In this document: in pieces, positions 52,623-62,502 of the stretch
Layout: every line of letters begins with the position of its first letter
Numbering within the stretch: the first letter of the stretch is position 1
NCBI RefSeq assembly: GCF_009937955.1
Contig: NZ_AP018439.1
Location: 6,386,001-6,450,000, forward strand
Length of the DNA: 64,000 bases
Direction of reading: 5' to 3'
Source of the DNA: Undibacterium sp. KW1
Lineage (GTDB): Bacteria; Pseudomonadota; Gammaproteobacteria; Burkholderiales; Burkholderiaceae_D
Notes under the pieces: model-generated
Databases searched by the model: none
What the model was told of the DNA's origin: nothing
What the model saw: the letters and a program-made list of their open reading frames with translations, nothing else
Translations under genes and position numbers: made by a program

Positions 52623-53150
52623 TTATTGCTGGCCGGATTTGACGACTGGTTTACAGCTTGCATCCAGCACATACTGCTTTGTTTGTTGGCCTTTCTTTTG
52701 TTTCTCCATGCTTTGTACACTGATTGTGTTGCCTGCGATTTTCCATCTTGAAGCAGTTACATCCAGCTCATGCAGCTTGGTACAGTCGGCTGTTTTGTAA
52801 AACATCAAAAAATCATTAGAACCACTGTATTCGTGAGTGACCAATACTTGTTCATCCTGGGTCAGGTAAATATCTTTCCTGACCCAGATGCCGCCGTCGA
52901 CTTCACATTGAGTATTGCTGGCGAGTTGCAAGACCTGCAAAGGTGGCTCGGGAAAGGCATCGACTTCAGGATCATTAGCGTCGCTATGAAAGCGTAGTTC
53001 CAGAGATTTGGCTTTTGCGTGGAATGTCTCATACTGTCCTGGCTTGAGTGGGGTGACCGGAATATTTTCCAGCCTGCAACTGGCAGCGTGTACTTGCGTT
53101 GCCAGGATGCAGCTTAGTGTCATGACGAAGGTGGTGATGTTGAGTGACAT
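52623..53150 (-). CDS. Small exported protein, unknown function
   Basis: 175 residues with a signal peptide (ITTFVMTLSCILATQVHA). The mature part contains four cysteines (AASCRLE, NTQCEVD, TADCTKL, DASCKPV), spaced for two disulfides, and alternating beta-like segments (ETFHAKAKSLELRFHSD, YLTQDEQVLVTHEYSG). I do not recognise a family. It is convergent with glutamate dehydrogenase and shares the terminator region. Confidence 0.75.
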   Translation of the reverse strand: MSLNITTFVMTLSCILATQVHAASCRLENIPVTPLKPGQYETFHAKAKSLELRFHSDANDPEVDAFPEPPLQVLQLASNTQCEVDGGIWVRKDIYLTQDEQVLVTHEYSGSNDFLMFYKTADCTKLHELDVTASRWKIAGNTISVQSMEKQKKGQQTKQYVLDASCKPVVKSGQQ

Positions 53151-53268
53151 GTTTAATTAAGGGGCGGGACTATAATTTATAGGGAATTTTATGCGCAGAT
53201 GTTGAACGTATTCTGATTTTCTTGCTCTAAACAGACTGTTTTATTCTTTCATCTGGTTTCGAATAATA

Positions 53269-54888
53269 ATGAAAAAACATTCCACATACTATTTATCTTC
53301 TGCTTTACTGGCCTTGGCGCTGGGATTGCCGGCATATGGCTTTGCACAAACGCAGCCAGGCAAGGTAAATGAAACCACCTTGCGCGCCCATCTGGCCTTC
53401 TTGTCTTCTGACCTGTTTGAAGGCCGTGGCACAGGCCAGCGCGGCGGTGACCTGACGGTAGGCTATCTGGAAACTCAGGCCGCAGTAGCGGGTCTGTTGC
53501 CCGCCAATGGCAAAAGCTACAGGCAGGCAGTCAGCATCAATGGCATCAAGTCTTTACCATTGGAAAGCTCTGTCAATATACGTCTTGCCAGGTCACTCAA
53601 CCTGACTTTTGGTGAAGACTGGATCTGGAGTGCGGGTGATGCCGTGAGTTCGCACCAGTTTGATCATGAATTGCTGTTCGTCGGTTACGGCATCAACGCG
53701 CCAGAAGAGCAATGGGATGATTTCAAGGGTGTCGATTGCAAAGGCAAGATACTGGTCGTCATGGTCAATGATCCGCAGCCTACCGCAGAGCAGCCAGACC
53801 GCTTTGGCGGCAAGGCTTTGACTTATTATGGCCGCCGTACTTACAAGACTGAAGAAGCCCTGCGCCGTGGTGCTGCCGGGGTTTTGCTGATACATACCGA
53901 TGCGTCAGCAAATATAGGCTGGGATGTCTTGAAAAATGGCGGCATGGGCGAGCAATTCCAGCTGGCCAATAAAGATGCCAAAGGCCTGGCGATACAAGGC
54001 TGGATCACCGATGCTGCGGCAAAGACATTGTTCAGTGCATCAGGGCTGGATTTGCAAGCTCTGCGTCAGGCTGCCGAAGGCAAGGATTTCAAACCAGTCG
54101 CCATCAAGGCCAGGCTCAAGGGTGAGGCAAAATCGCAAATACGCCAGTTGGAACAATTCAATATCGCAGGAATCGTACCTGGCACTGATCCGCAATTGAA
54201 AAACGAACTGGTGATCTACAGCGCCCATTGGGATCATTTGGGCAAGCAGGAAGGTAGTGGCGACGTCATTTATAACGGTGCCGTCGATAATGGTTCAGGC
54301 ACGGCAGCCTTGCTGGCGATGGCAAAAGCAGCCGTTGCACAACCAGCCAAACGCAGCCAGATGTTCTTGTGGGTGGCGGCAGAAGAACAGGGCCTGCTGG
54401 GCAGCGCCTGGTATGCGGCGCACCCGCTCTGGGCCCTGAACAAGACGGCGGCAGCCCTGAATCTTGATACCCTGAATTTTGTAGGCCGAACCAGGGATAT
54501 CAGCGCCTTTGGTGCTGACCGCAGTGATCTCATCGTTGCTGCCAACAAGGTCGCGCAAGGAATGAACATGGCAGTTGCGCCGCCGCGTGTGGATGTGGCC
54601 GGTGGTTATTTCCGCAGCGACCATTTCAGCTTTGCCAAGGCCGGTGTACCGGCATTTTCCATAGGCAGTGGCCGTGACTATATCAATGATCCGCAAGCCT
54701 CGCAGGAAAAGGCGCGTGGCTATGGCAAGCGTTATCATCAGGTCACAGACGAGTATGACCCGAGCTGGGATCTGTCCGGCATGACCGAGCAGGCGCAGTT
54801 CACCCTGAACCTGGGGCGCGAAATTGCTGATGCCGCAAAAATGCCGGTCTGGAAGGAAAATGATGCGTTTGCGAAAGTAAGGAAGTGA
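53269..54888 (+). CDS. M28-family aminopeptidase with PA domain, exported
   Basis: 539 residues with a signal peptide (LSSALLALALGLPAYGFAQ). The opening TTLRAHLAFLSSDLFEGRGTG is characteristic of bacterial M28 peptidases. A PA domain (about 115-230; KGKILVVMVNDPQPT, RRGAAGVLLIHTD) precedes the catalytic zinc site: His and Asp in SAHWDHLGKQEG, Asp in GAVDNGSGTAALL, Glu pair in VAAEEQGLLGSAW, His in YFRSDHFSFAKAG. It should cleave N-terminal residues from peptides in the periplasm. An M13 peptidase gene follows after 101 bp, in the same direction. Confidence 0.94.
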   Translation: MKKHSTYYLSSALLALALGLPAYGFAQTQPGKVNETTLRAHLAFLSSDLFEGRGTGQRGGDLTVGYLETQAAVAGLLPANGKSYRQAVSINGIKSLPLESSVNIRLARSLNLTFGEDWIWSAGDAVSSHQFDHELLFVGYGINAPEEQWDDFKGVDCKGKILVVMVNDPQPTAEQPDRFGGKALTYYGRRTYKTEEALRRGAAGVLLIHTDASANIGWDVLKNGGMGEQFQLANKDAKGLAIQGWITDAAAKTLFSASGLDLQALRQAAEGKDFKPVAIKARLKGEAKSQIRQLEQFNIAGIVPGTDPQLKNELVIYSAHWDHLGKQEGSGDVIYNGAVDNGSGTAALLAMAKAAVAQPAKRSQMFLWVAAEEQGLLGSAWYAAHPLWALNKTAAALNLDTLNFVGRTRDISAFGADRSDLIVAANKVAQGMNMAVAPPRVDVAGGYFRSDHFSFAKAGVPAFSIGSGRDYINDPQASQEKARGYGKRYHQVTDEYDPSWDLSGMTEQAQFTLNLGREIADAAKMPVWKENDAFAKVRK

Positions 54889-54989
54889 AATAATAAAAAG
54901 ATGCTTGAACTTGTCCTGAAAAATGATTTCCAAGCCTGTGCTGTCTGTCCTTAGACAAATCTCTACAAGAATTTATAAGAAAGAAAATA

Positions 54990-57068
54990 ATGAACCAGAC
55001 AATATTTAAATTAAAGCCCATCGCCAGCGTCTGCCTGCAAGTCATGCTGAGCATGCCTTTGTTGCACAGCATGGCACATGCTGCCGACGCTCCTGTCTCA
55101 AAAAACGTTGCACCGGCAAAAAAAGATAGTGGCATGGATACCGCAGTTGCCCCCGGTGACGACTTTAACCGCTATGCCAACGGCGGCTGGGAAAAAACTG
55201 CCGTCATCCCTGACGACAAAGTCGCAGTTGGCATTTTTGATGTCCTGAAAGAAGAGTCTGATGCCAAGGTCTTGAAAATCATAGAGCAATCGACCAAGGC
55301 AGAAGCGGGCAGTGCCGTGCGCAAGATCGGTGACTTCTACACTTCTTACCTCAATACCGATGTCATCAACAAACGTGGCCTGGCACCGCTGCAAGGCGAG
55401 ATGCAAAGCATCGCTGACCTGAAGGACAAGGCCGCCCTGGCGACTTACCTGGGCAAGCATTTGCGTGCCGACGTTGATCCTATCAACGCCACTAATGTGT
55501 TTACTGAAAACCTGTTTGGCCTGTGGGTGTCGCAAGGTTTCCATGACCATACGAAGTACATGCCTTACCTGCTGCAAGGTGGCCTGGGCTTGCCTGACCG
55601 TGAATACTATCTGTCGGCCAGCCCGAGGATGGCAGAGATCAGGAAAAACTATCTGGCCCACATCGCCGCGACATTCAAGCTGGCGAATGTGCCGGATGCC
55701 GAGCAAGCCGCCAAGCGTGTCTTTGATCTGGAAATGCTGATCGCCAAAGGCCATGCGAATCGTGAAGACACCTCTGATGTCTTGAAGGCGGACAATACCT
55801 GGACCCTGGCTGATTTCAACAAAAAAGCTGCCGGTCTCGATTGGGCAGCCTATTTCAAAGCGGCAGGTCTGGATGGACAAAGCAAATTCATCATCTGGCA
55901 TCCCACTGCGTTGAAAGCATCGTCAGCACTGGTAGCAAAAACGCCGCTGGCAAGCTGGCAGGATTATTTGCGCTTCCATGCCATCAATACGCGTTCTACG
56001 GTATTACCGCAGGCTTTCTTTGACCAGCGTTTCAAGTTTTACAGCGCACTCAGCGGTGCCAAAGCACCGCAACCACGCTGGAAATATGCAGTGGCAGCAA
56101 CCAATAATGCGGTCGGTGAAGAAGTCGGTAAATTGTATGTGGCCGAGAATTTCTCACCTGAATCCAAAACCCGCATCAATGGCATGGTCAGCAATATTCT
56201 TGCTGCCTTTGGCGAACGCGTACAGGCCTTGAAATGGATGACGCCAGCCACCAAACAAGAGGCATTGGCAAAAATCAAATCGACCTATGTTGGTGTTGGT
56301 TACCCGGATAAGTGGCGCGACTATTCTGGCCTGGTGGTCGATGCAAATGATGCCTATGGTAACCGCGAGCGTTCGCAGGAATTTGAATACAAGCGCGCCT
56401 TGGCAAAATTTGGCCAGCCTGTCGATGTCACTGAATGGTGCATGAATGCGCAACTGGTGAATGCCGTCAACATGCCGCTACAAAATGCCATCAATTTCCC
56501 GGCGGCGTATTTGCAATCCCCGAACTTTGACCTGGCTGCCAGCGACGCCACCAATTACGGCGCTCTGGGTGCCACCATAGGCCATGAAATCAGTCACAGC
56601 TTTGATAATTCCGGCGCCATGTTTGATGCAAAAGGCGAATTGCGCAACTGGTGGAGCAAGGCCGATCTGGCGCATTTCAAGACTTCGTCCAAAGCCCTGA
56701 TCGCCCAGTTTAATCAATACAAAGCCTTCCCCGACCTGTCCGTGAATGGTGCGCAGACTCTCGGTGAAAACATTGCCGATCTGGCCGGTTTGATGGCCGC
56801 TTATGACGCCTATCGTGCGTCGATGAAACAAAAAGGCCAGGCCATTACCAAGGATGATGAACAGGAATTTTTCCTCGCCTATGCCCGCAGTTGGCGCGGC
56901 AAGATGCGTGATGAAACCTTGCGCACTGCCATCATTACCAATGAACACGCACCAGGACAATACCGCGTCCTGACCGTGCGTAACCTGGATGCCTGGTACG
57001 ATGCCTTTGCCGTGCAGCCCGGCCAGAAACTTTATCTGGCACCCAAGGACAGGGTCAAGGTCTGGTAA
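54990..57068 (+). CDS. M13-family metallopeptidase (neprilysin/PepO-like), exported
   Basis: 692 residues with a signal peptide that ends near MAHAADA. The zinc motif HExxH is HEISH in TIGHEISHSFDNSGA (about residue 532), the third ligand is in ENIADLAG and the conserved RVLTVRNLDAWYDAF block is the M13 C-terminus. M13 enzymes act on peptides up to about 40 residues. It lies downstream of an M28 aminopeptidase in the same direction, probably transcribed with it. The 3' flank is a long imperfect palindrome. Confidence 0.94.
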   Translation: MNQTIFKLKPIASVCLQVMLSMPLLHSMAHAADAPVSKNVAPAKKDSGMDTAVAPGDDFNRYANGGWEKTAVIPDDKVAVGIFDVLKEESDAKVLKIIEQSTKAEAGSAVRKIGDFYTSYLNTDVINKRGLAPLQGEMQSIADLKDKAALATYLGKHLRADVDPINATNVFTENLFGLWVSQGFHDHTKYMPYLLQGGLGLPDREYYLSASPRMAEIRKNYLAHIAATFKLANVPDAEQAAKRVFDLEMLIAKGHANREDTSDVLKADNTWTLADFNKKAAGLDWAAYFKAAGLDGQSKFIIWHPTALKASSALVAKTPLASWQDYLRFHAINTRSTVLPQAFFDQRFKFYSALSGAKAPQPRWKYAVAATNNAVGEEVGKLYVAENFSPESKTRINGMVSNILAAFGERVQALKWMTPATKQEALAKIKSTYVGVGYPDKWRDYSGLVVDANDAYGNRERSQEFEYKRALAKFGQPVDVTEWCMNAQLVNAVNMPLQNAINFPAAYLQSPNFDLAASDATNYGALGATIGHEISHSFDNSGAMFDAKGELRNWWSKADLAHFKTSSKALIAQFNQYKAFPDLSVNGAQTLGENIADLAGLMAAYDAYRASMKQKGQAITKDDEQEFFLAYARSWRGKMRDETLRTAIITNEHAPGQYRVLTVRNLDAWYDAFAVQPGQKLYLAPKDRVKVW

Positions 57069-57209
57069 AAAACCTGCTTACGATCTTACTGCGCGAGCGT
57101 GATCGGGACTCATGTGCTGCTCAAAATGCTCATGTACTAGAGTACATTCCGCTTTTTGCGCTGCTCTTCACCCCGCTGACGCACGCTCGCTACAGATCGT
57201 AAACAGGTT
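57067..57209. repeat. Long imperfect palindrome between convergent genes
   Basis: AAAACCTGCTTACGATCT (57067-57084) is almost perfectly complementary to 57192-57209 (17 of 18 pairs). GCGAGCGTG (57091-57099) pairs with CACGCTCGC (57180-57188), and the centre holds ATGTACT-AG-AGTACAT (57129-57144 area). It sits between the stop codons of the M13 and LytTR genes and may act as a bidirectional transcription stop or be a dispersed repeat. Confidence 0.75.
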
Positions 57210-57224
57210 TTAAGAAAAAAGATG

Positions 57225-58019
57225 TCAGGCCGGTCGCAAGCCATCATGCATGCGTCGCCTGACCTCGGCAACATAGCGCTCGCTGACCGGGACTTTATCC
57301 CGGTTGGCGAGTATCAGTTGATAGACGCCGTCACCCAATACCTCAAGCTGACTGAGCTGGTCACAACGCACGATGGCACTGCGGTGTACGCGCATGAACT
57401 GCGCCGGGTCCAGATGTTTTTCGAGCTGACTCAGTGCCACCCTGTGCAATACCTGTCTCTGCACCATATGCAACTGCATGTAGTTTCCTGCCGCTTCTAT
57501 CCATAAGACATCTGCCAGCTGTATGCACTCTATACGCCCTACTGAGCGCACACTGACTTGTTGCCAGTAAGCTGGCTGTTCTTTTTTTGACTCATCCTCA
57601 GCTTTGACATACTGGCTCATGGCTTGCGCATAACTGGCTTGCTGGCGCTGCGTGAGCATGGCCGCAGCACGTTCCAGCGATAGTGCCAGACGCTCATCGT
57701 CAAAAGGTTTCAGCAGGTAATCGAGTGCGTGCAGGTCAAAGGCTTCTATCGCATGGGCGTTGAAGGCGGTGACAAAAATCACCAGCGGTGGTGTTGTCTT
57801 AGTACTCAGTTCACGTGCCAGTATCAGGCCGGTTTCGCGTGGCATTTGTATGTCGAGAAAAATGACATCGACAGCACAGGCATCCAGTGCTTCACGCGCC
57901 GTAGCGACATTTGCGCATTCAGCGACGATGCTCCAGGCCGGGTGATCCTGCAAGGCATAACGCAAGTTGGTCCGACCGGGTTCTTCGTCATCGACAATCA
58001 GTGCACGTATGGTATTCAT
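57225..58019 (-). CDS. LytTR-family response regulator
   Basis: 264 residues. The receiver has the acidic pair in LIVDDEEPGRTNL, the phospho-acceptor Asp in VDVIFLDIQMPRETG and Lys in LLKPFDDERLA. A linker of about 20 residues (QASYAQAMSQYVKAEDESKK) leads to a LytTR DNA-binding domain (IQLADVLWIEAAGNYMQLH, FMRVHRSAIVRCDQL). The start overlaps the stop of the upstream kinase by four bases (ATGA), so the two are translationally coupled. This pair is distinct from the one at 14310-16428. Confidence 0.94.
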   Translation of the reverse strand: MNTIRALIVDDEEPGRTNLRYALQDHPAWSIVAECANVATAREALDACAVDVIFLDIQMPRETGLILARELSTKTTPPLVIFVTAFNAHAIEAFDLHALDYLLKPFDDERLALSLERAAAMLTQRQQASYAQAMSQYVKAEDESKKEQPAYWQQVSVRSVGRIECIQLADVLWIEAAGNYMQLHMVQRQVLHRVALSQLEKHLDPAQFMRVHRSAIVRCDQLSQLEVLGDGVYQLILANRDKVPVSERYVAEVRRRMHDGLRPA

Positions 58020-59194
58020 GTTGTGGCGCTCTCAGGCATCAGTAAAGGCATGCGGATTTCCACTTCATAGCGCTGTTGACCCTCATCTTGTATGCGGCCA
58101 CTATGCATGCTGGCGCGTCCGGCATACATCAGTTCCAGCCTTGCACGGGTTTGTGGCAAGCCCAGCCCCAGGCCGGGGTTGGCAGCAGTGCCATCGGTAA
58201 CGGAATTACTGACTTTGATGCTGAGTTCTTTACCATCCAGCTTGAATTGCATGCGGATATCGCTGCTGCCTTCGTGGCAATCGAGATCATGGCGCAAGGC
58301 GTTTTCCAGCAGGGGTTGCAGCAGCAAGGGTGGGCAGTCAACTGTCAGCACATCTGCTGTATCACCGGTGATGCTGATTTGCAGGCGTGCTCCGTAGCGC
58401 AGTCTTTGCAATTCCAGGTAATCGCGTATGAAGGTCATTTCAGCTTCAAGGCTTACCCAGTCCCTGCTGCTGGCCGTCAAAGCATAACGCAGCAAATCAC
58501 TGAGGCGGTTCAAGCCGGTAAGGGCGATGCGCTTGTCATCACTCCTGACGAGGGCGCTGATGGCATTGAGGCAATTGAAGATGAAATGCGGCTCCAGTTG
58601 CCCGCGCAAGGCATCCAGCCTTTGCTGTTCGAGGTCCAGCCGCAGATGTAGTACATCGTTCATGGATTGCTGCAGGGCGCGTTCACGCACACGCGCCTGC
58701 CGCCAGGTACAGATTGCCAGTACCGCAATGAAAGTACCTGTGGACCAGGCAAATTCGAGGAAAATCGTAAAGTTACGCATATTGAAAGCCGTACTGACGA
58801 TGTCTTGCAAACCAAAACCGGGTTTGTCCTTGAGCAGATCAAGAATGGCGATATACATCACTTCCAGCGGCAGAAAGCCCAGCAACATGATTGCATAGGC
58901 CAGCGCTATGCCCTTCGCCTTGCTGAGAAATCGTTCGTACCGCATGAAAATCAGGTAGAGACAGGTACTGAAAACCATCATCAGCAGATGGCTGCTGACC
59001 CAGAACCAAAGTATCTCGCTAAAGCTGCGCTGGGTGGTCCCGTACTTGACCAGGTCACCATAATTGCCAAGCGCACCAATGGCGCACAGGCTGGTCCATA
59101 CCACAATATTGCTCAGCAAGAGCTTGAGCAAGCTGATCGCCGTGAGGGGTGGAACCTGGTTCAGGACGGGAGTATCTGGGCGGGCATTTTCCAT
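58016..59194 (-). CDS. LytS-type sensor histidine kinase (four TM segments)
   Basis: 392 residues. Four membrane helices (about 20-165) with almost no extracytoplasmic loops are followed by a coiled coil and the phospho-acceptor motif LRGQLEPHFIFNCLNAISALV, then a HATPase_c domain (LLLQPLLENALRHD, GLGLGLPQTRARLEL). This is the short YehU/LytS-like class, which lacks a periplasmic sensor domain and may sense within the membrane. It overlaps the LytTR gene by four bases. It is divergent from a molybdenum hydroxylase operon, which is a candidate target. Confidence 0.93.
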   Translation of the reverse strand: MENARPDTPVLNQVPPLTAISLLKLLLSNIVVWTSLCAIGALGNYGDLVKYGTTQRSFSEILWFWVSSHLLMMVFSTCLYLIFMRYERFLSKAKGIALAYAIMLLGFLPLEVMYIAILDLLKDKPGFGLQDIVSTAFNMRNFTIFLEFAWSTGTFIAVLAICTWRQARVRERALQQSMNDVLHLRLDLEQQRLDALRGQLEPHFIFNCLNAISALVRSDDKRIALTGLNRLSDLLRYALTASSRDWVSLEAEMTFIRDYLELQRLRYGARLQISITGDTADVLTVDCPPLLLQPLLENALRHDLDCHEGSSDIRMQFKLDGKELSIKVSNSVTDGTAANPGLGLGLPQTRARLELMYAGRASMHSGRIQDEGQQRYEVEIRMPLLMPESATT

Positions 59195-59348
59195 AGCAGC
59201 AGTATAGCAGTCTGCATGACCATATTTGCTTGCGCAGGGAGGTAGCAGAGACAGGGTTTCGGGGTTTCGTCACAAGCTTTGCCATGACAGTTTATCGCTG
59301 CCAGATAATCAATTTCTGAAATTAAATTGCCAAGGCAAAGGGAAGCAC

Positions 59349-59834
59349 ATGGATGTGAAACTCAAAGTGAATGGACAGGTACGCACATGCCAGGCAGATG
59401 GCGATACTCCCCTGCTCTGGATACTGCGTGAAGACCTGGGCCTGACAGGCACCAAGTTTGGCTGCGGTGCCGGCCTGTGCGGTGCCTGTACCGTGCATCT
59501 GGATGGTCAGGCTCTACGCAGTTGCCTCGTGCCGGTGGAGGGCCTGAATGGGCGCAACATCACCACGATAGAAGGCCTGTCGCCCGACCGCAGCCATGTC
59601 CTGCAACAAGCCTGGATAGAGCATCAAGTGCCGCAATGCGGGTATTGCCAGTCAGGCATGCTGATGGCGGCGGCCGCCTTGTTGAAAACCACACCACGTC
59701 CGAGTGACAAGCAAATCGATGCTGTCATGACCAATTTGTGCCGTTGCGGTACTTATCCGCGTGTCAGGGCCGCCATACATACTGCTGCTGCGAAGCTCAA
59801 ACCATTGGCAGGCAAGAAAGGGATAAAAGCATGA
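59349..59834 (+). CDS. Molybdenum hydroxylase 2Fe-2S subunit (IorA/CoxS-like)
   Basis: 161 residues with AGGGA upstream of the ATG. It carries both iron-sulphur motifs of the xanthine-oxidase family small subunit: the plant-type cluster [21 protein letters not shown] and the C-terminal cluster in CGYCQSGM and CRCGTYPR. It would transfer electrons from the molybdenum cofactor of the partner protein. No FAD subunit is encoded alongside, as in isoquinoline 1-oxidoreductase (IorAB), which uses a cytochrome-type acceptor. Its stop overlaps the start of the large subunit by four bases. Confidence 0.92.
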   Translation: MDVKLKVNGQVRTCQADGDTPLLWILREDLGLTGTKFGCGAGLCGACTVHLDGQALRSCLVPVEGLNGRNITTIEGLSPDRSHVLQQAWIEHQVPQCGYCQSGMLMAAAALLKTTPRPSDKQIDAVMTNLCRCGTYPRVRAAIHTAAAKLKPLAGKKGIKA

Positions 59835-62023
59835 CTACCCTGGCTTCGCCTGCGCGCAGGAATTTCCTTAAATCTTCTCTGGTGGCCGGTGCATGGGTAT
59901 TGGGCAGCAGCACCATACCCATGCTTGATAGCCTGGCAGCGGATGAAACAAGCAAGGCAGGGTCGCCCTTGAATTCGCCCTTTGATTTCTGGCTCAGCAT
60001 GGACGGCACAGGTGTGGTGACTGCTTACACTACCGTCACCAATCTGGGGCAGGGCACACATGCGGCGATTGCCCAGATCGTCGCAGAAGAACTGGAAATG
60101 TCCATCGCAAATGTACGCATAGAACATGCACCCGTCGTCAAGCAATTCCACCGGGAATGGCCACCCGGCATCACGACTTTTGGCAGCGCTGGTTTTAATA
60201 CTGCAATGGTAACGATAGCACCAGCCTGCGCAGCGGCAAGGCAAATGTTGTTGCAGGCGGCAGCCTTGCAATGGCAAGTCGATGTCAAAGACTGCATGGC
60301 GATTCAAGCGCAAGTGAACCATGCTGCCACAGGCCGCAGCTTGCCCTATACCGCCTTGATCAAGGCGGCAGCAATGCTGACACCGCCAGAAAAACCGATA
60401 ATCAAGCCACCCAAGGACTGGAAGGTGCTGGGGCAGTCCGCACCACGCCCCGACATCCCGGCGCGGGTAGATGGCAGTGCCGTGTTTGGCATTGATGTGC
60501 AAAGACCGGGCATGCTGATGGCAGCTGTCCTGCATGCGCCGCGCTTTGGCAGCAGCTTGCAAAGCGTCGATGATAACCCTGCACTGGCTGTGAAAGGAGT
60601 ACGCAAGGTCGTGCATCTGCCGAATGCCGTAGCGGTAGTAGCGGAGCGTTACTGGATAGCTCACAAGGCAGTGCAATTGTTGAAGCCTGTATGGCAGGAT
60701 GGCGCGCATGCCAGCATCAACACCGCAGAGATGCGCACCAGCCTGCTGAGGGCAGTTGCTGCTGGCGATGGCAAGCTCTCCCCTCGTCCAAAAAAACAAA
60801 AAGAAGGTGCTGCAGAGACCGCAATGAGCGAAGCAAGCAGCATTATCGACACCAGCTTTGATGTACCCTTCCTGGCCCATGCAACGATGGAACCCCTGAA
60901 TGCTACCGTTGAAGTGACTGCTACAGGCGCACAAGTCTGGCTCTCCACCCAAAGCCAGACGGACACACAAAATGGCGTCGCCAAGGCACTGGGTTTTCAG
61001 CCTGAGCAGGTACAGATATATACCCAGCACGTAGGTGGCGGTTTTGGCCGCAGGCTGGAACATGATTTTGCTATCGAGGCCGCCTTGATCGCCAAAGCTG
61101 CCGGTGCCATCGTAAAAACCATCTGGTCGCGTGAGAACGATATGCGCTCTGGCTATTACCGCCCCATCACCGCTGCCCGCGTGCAACTGGCACTGGATAA
61201 AGATTATCTGCCCATGGTTTTACGGCTCGATACTGCGGGGCCCTCACTACTCGAATATACGCAGGTCACGAATAGCCCGGCCAGGGATGGTCTGGACTGG
61301 ACCTATATCATGGGCTGGTTCGGCAGCAGTTATAAATTTCCATTATTCGATACGCGCTGGACACGCGTAGATTTTGGCGTTCCCTGTTCTTACTGGCGCT
61401 CGGTAGGCAATTCGCAAAATTGTTTTTTTCTTGAACATACACTGGAACAGGCCGCCCGCAAGGCGGGCATGGATAGTCTGGAATACCGTCGTCGTCTGTT
61501 ACAACATAATCCCAAAGCCCTTGCCTTTGTGAATGCGCTGGCAGAACACGCAGGCTGGAGCAAGCCCTTGCCCAAGGGCCATTATCGTGGTTTTGCCATG
61601 AACGGCAATAGCGCCCTGTTCAGTGCGCATATTGTTGAAATTGCGGTCAGCAAACCGGGGCAATTCCGTCTGGTAAAAATTACCGCTGGCATCAATCCGG
61701 GAATCGTTGCCAATCCCAAAGCAGTTGAGGCGCAGATGATGGGTGGTACCTTGTTTGGTTTGTCTGCTGCGTTGTTTGGCGAAATCAGTTTCAAGGATGG
61801 CCAGGTAGAGCAGGGCAATTTTGATAGCTATCGCCTGGTCACGCTGGCGCAGACACCAGTACTGGACGTCATGGTCATGAGTACGGGTGACAAGCCGGAA
61901 GGCGTGGGCGAAGAAGGCCCGCCATCGATAGGCCCGGCCATTGCCAATGCCTTGCTGGCAGCCAGTGGCAAACCAATCACACGCCTGCCTGTGACGCAGG
62001 CTGGATGGACGCTGGTGGCGTAA
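59831..62023 (+). CDS. Molybdenum-cofactor hydroxylase large subunit (IorB-like)
   Basis: 730 residues. The start region ([20 protein letters not shown]) is a twin-arginine-like signal, so the complex is probably exported folded to the periplasm. Motifs of the aldehyde oxidase/xanthine dehydrogenase large subunit follow: [35 protein letters not shown] cofactor loop and [18 protein letters not shown] near the C-terminus with the catalytic Glu. It oxidises aldehydes or N-heterocycles; the substrate is unknown. It overlaps the small subunit gene, but neither a cytochrome c subunit nor a XdhC-type maturation gene follows. Confidence 0.92.
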   Translation: MTTLASPARRNFLKSSLVAGAWVLGSSTIPMLDSLAADETSKAGSPLNSPFDFWLSMDGTGVVTAYTTVTNLGQGTHAAIAQIVAEELEMSIANVRIEHAPVVKQFHREWPPGITTFGSAGFNTAMVTIAPACAAARQMLLQAAALQWQVDVKDCMAIQAQVNHAATGRSLPYTALIKAAAMLTPPEKPIIKPPKDWKVLGQSAPRPDIPARVDGSAVFGIDVQRPGMLMAAVLHAPRFGSSLQSVDDNPALAVKGVRKVVHLPNAVAVVAERYWIAHKAVQLLKPVWQDGAHASINTAEMRTSLLRAVAAGDGKLSPRPKKQKEGAAETAMSEASSIIDTSFDVPFLAHATMEPLNATVEVTATGAQVWLSTQSQTDTQNGVAKALGFQPEQVQIYTQHVGGGFGRRLEHDFAIEAALIAKAAGAIVKTIWSRENDMRSGYYRPITAARVQLALDKDYLPMVLRLDTAGPSLLEYTQVTNSPARDGLDWTYIMGWFGSSYKFPLFDTRWTRVDFGVPCSYWRSVGNSQNCFFLEHTLEQAARKAGMDSLEYRRRLLQHNPKALAFVNALAEHAGWSKPLPKGHYRGFAMNGNSALFSAHIVEIAVSKPGQFRLVKITAGINPGIVANPKAVEAQMMGGTLFGLSAALFGEISFKDGQVEQGNFDSYRLVTLAQTPVLDVMVMSTGDKPEGVGEEGPPSIGPAIANALLAASGKPITRLPVTQAGWTLVA

Positions 62024-62103
62024 AAATATTTACTGCAGCTTGCTGTGACTGCTGGTATCGTGCAATTCTCAAATCTGAATTTACACTATTCCAGGAGATA
62101 AAA

Positions 62104-62502
62104 ATGACGATAGCAAACTGGTGCGTATTGGCAGCCTGCCTGTTACCGGTAGTGACAGTTGGCCTGGCCAAGGGCGGCTCAGCCAAAGTCCCGCGTGAAG
62201 CAGGCAGGTATGACAATGATAATCCCAGAGAGTGGGCCAAAAACCTGAGTGGCTGGCGGCAGCGTGCCAATGCGGCGCAGCAAAACGGCTTTGAAGCCCT
62301 GCCGCTGTTTATTGCTGCGGTTGTTCTTGCACAGCAAGCCCATGCTGACCAGACACGTATAGATCAGCTGGCAGTGTTGTTCATTGCCATCCGTATTGTT
62401 TATATCATCGTCTATCTGATGAACCAGGGGACTTTGCGTACCCTGGTCTGGGCAGGTGGCGTGGCAACCAGCATCGCCATCTTGTTGATGGCTCAGGCTT
62501 AG
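62104..62502 (+). CDS. MAPEG-family membrane protein
   Basis: 132 residues with about four membrane segments. The FEALPLFIAAVVLAQQ block and the N(A/G)RR-type stretch (WRQRANAAQQNGFE) are the MAPEG signature. The ribosome-binding site CAGGAGA precedes the ATG. Bacterial MAPEG proteins are related to microsomal glutathione transferases; activity here is unproven. Its stop overlaps that of the convergent TPR-methyltransferase by four bases. Confidence 0.9.
   Translation: MTIANWCVLAACLLPVVTVGLAKGGSAKVPREAGRYDNDNPREWAKNLSGWRQRANAAQQNGFEALPLFIAAVVLAQQAHADQTRIDQLAVLFIAIRIVYIIVYLMNQGTLRTLVWAGGVATSIAILLMAQA

Noticed and set aside
57067..57209. CRISPR or phage attachment site at the long palindrome
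   Set aside because: There are no regularly spaced repeats, integrase gene or tRNA nearby; one palindrome only.
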